A stretch of 16,193 bases of DNA, from the NCBI GenBank assembly GCA_031283785.1, contig JAITBC010000308.1, positions 1 to 16,193 of the forward strand, read 5' to 3'. Shown piece by piece: positions 16,127 to 16,193 of this stretch. Below the pieces are notes generated by a model. That model saw nothing but the letters and a program-made list of their open reading frames with translations, did not search any database and was not told the origin of the DNA. The DNA comes from Tannerella sp. Its GTDB lineage: Bacteria > Bacteroidota > Bacteroidia > Bacteroidales > Tannerellaceae. Position 1 is the stretch's first letter; every line of letters begins with the position of its first letter. A program made the position numbers and the translations under genes.

Positions 16127-16193
16127 ATGAAATGTCCGAAATGTTCATGTGAAAAAAGCGTTAAGTCAGGCATAATCAAAGGTCGGCAACGCT
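16127..16193 (+). CDS. IS1-family transposase (InsA-like), N-terminal part, runs off right edge
   Basis: Only 22 codons are visible: MKCPKCSCEKSVKSGIIKGR and two more residues. The CPKC-x-C-type zinc ribbon followed by KSGIIKGRQR is the usual start of the InsA-like DNA-binding domain of IS1-family transposases in Bacteroidota. The rest, including the DDE catalytic domain, lies outside the window, so I cannot tell whether the element is intact. The left end of the element should lie between about 15925 and 16078, but I could not place its terminal inverted repeat without the right end. It borders the decayed remnant. Confidence 0.75.
   Translation, partial: MKCPKCSCEKSVKSGIIKGRQR

Overview
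The window looks like a chromosomal segment of a Bacteroidota bacterium, most likely order Bacteroidales. The evidence is a SusC/SusD pair, a Bacteroidetes-type ECF sigma factor with a FecR anti-sigma partner, lipoprotein-rich surface enzymes, starts without clear Shine-Dalgarno sequences, and promoters of the TTTG-N19-TAnnTTTG form. No RNA genes or CRISPR arrays were seen. I cannot name the genus.

Left part, minus strand: the N-terminal piece of a PD-(D/E)XK 'Rpn-family' nuclease/putative transposase runs off the left edge. It is followed by a large lipoprotein glycoside hydrolase resembling GH106 alpha-L-rhamnosidases (353-3538). A 454-bp spacer (3539-3992) separates this gene from the divergent rightward genes and carries a promoter for each side.

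Rightward set, 3993-15692: an exported M3 oligopeptidase, an unrecognised lipoprotein, an ECF sigma factor, a FecR anti-sigma factor, a SusC-type TonB-dependent transporter with an STN signalling domain, a SusD lipoprotein, and a twin-arginine-signal FAD-dependent oxidoreductase. The first three genes are 21-23 bp apart and probably share a transcript with the sigma factor. The inferred logic is that substrate binding at SusC/SusD signals through the STN domain to FecR. FecR then releases the sigma factor, which turns on susC, susD and the oxidoreductase, while the peptidase and GH106-like enzyme process substrate at the surface or in the periplasm. The window therefore looks like a regulated polysaccharide or glycoconjugate utilisation locus.

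Right end: after the oxidoreductase there is a short scrambled region (15703-15922) that reads as a decayed gene spread over three frames. Then comes a spacer with a hairpin, then the promoter and first 22 codons of an IS1-family transposase (InsA-like zinc ribbon) that leaves the window.

The most interesting signals outside the genes are: a perfect 14-bp inverted repeat just ahead of fecR with a competing pairing next to the start codon; a 10-bp perfect hairpin between susD and the oxidoreductase; and a sharp fall in CpG density inside susC, near the start of its plug domain, that lasts through susD and suggests a swapped transporter cassette.
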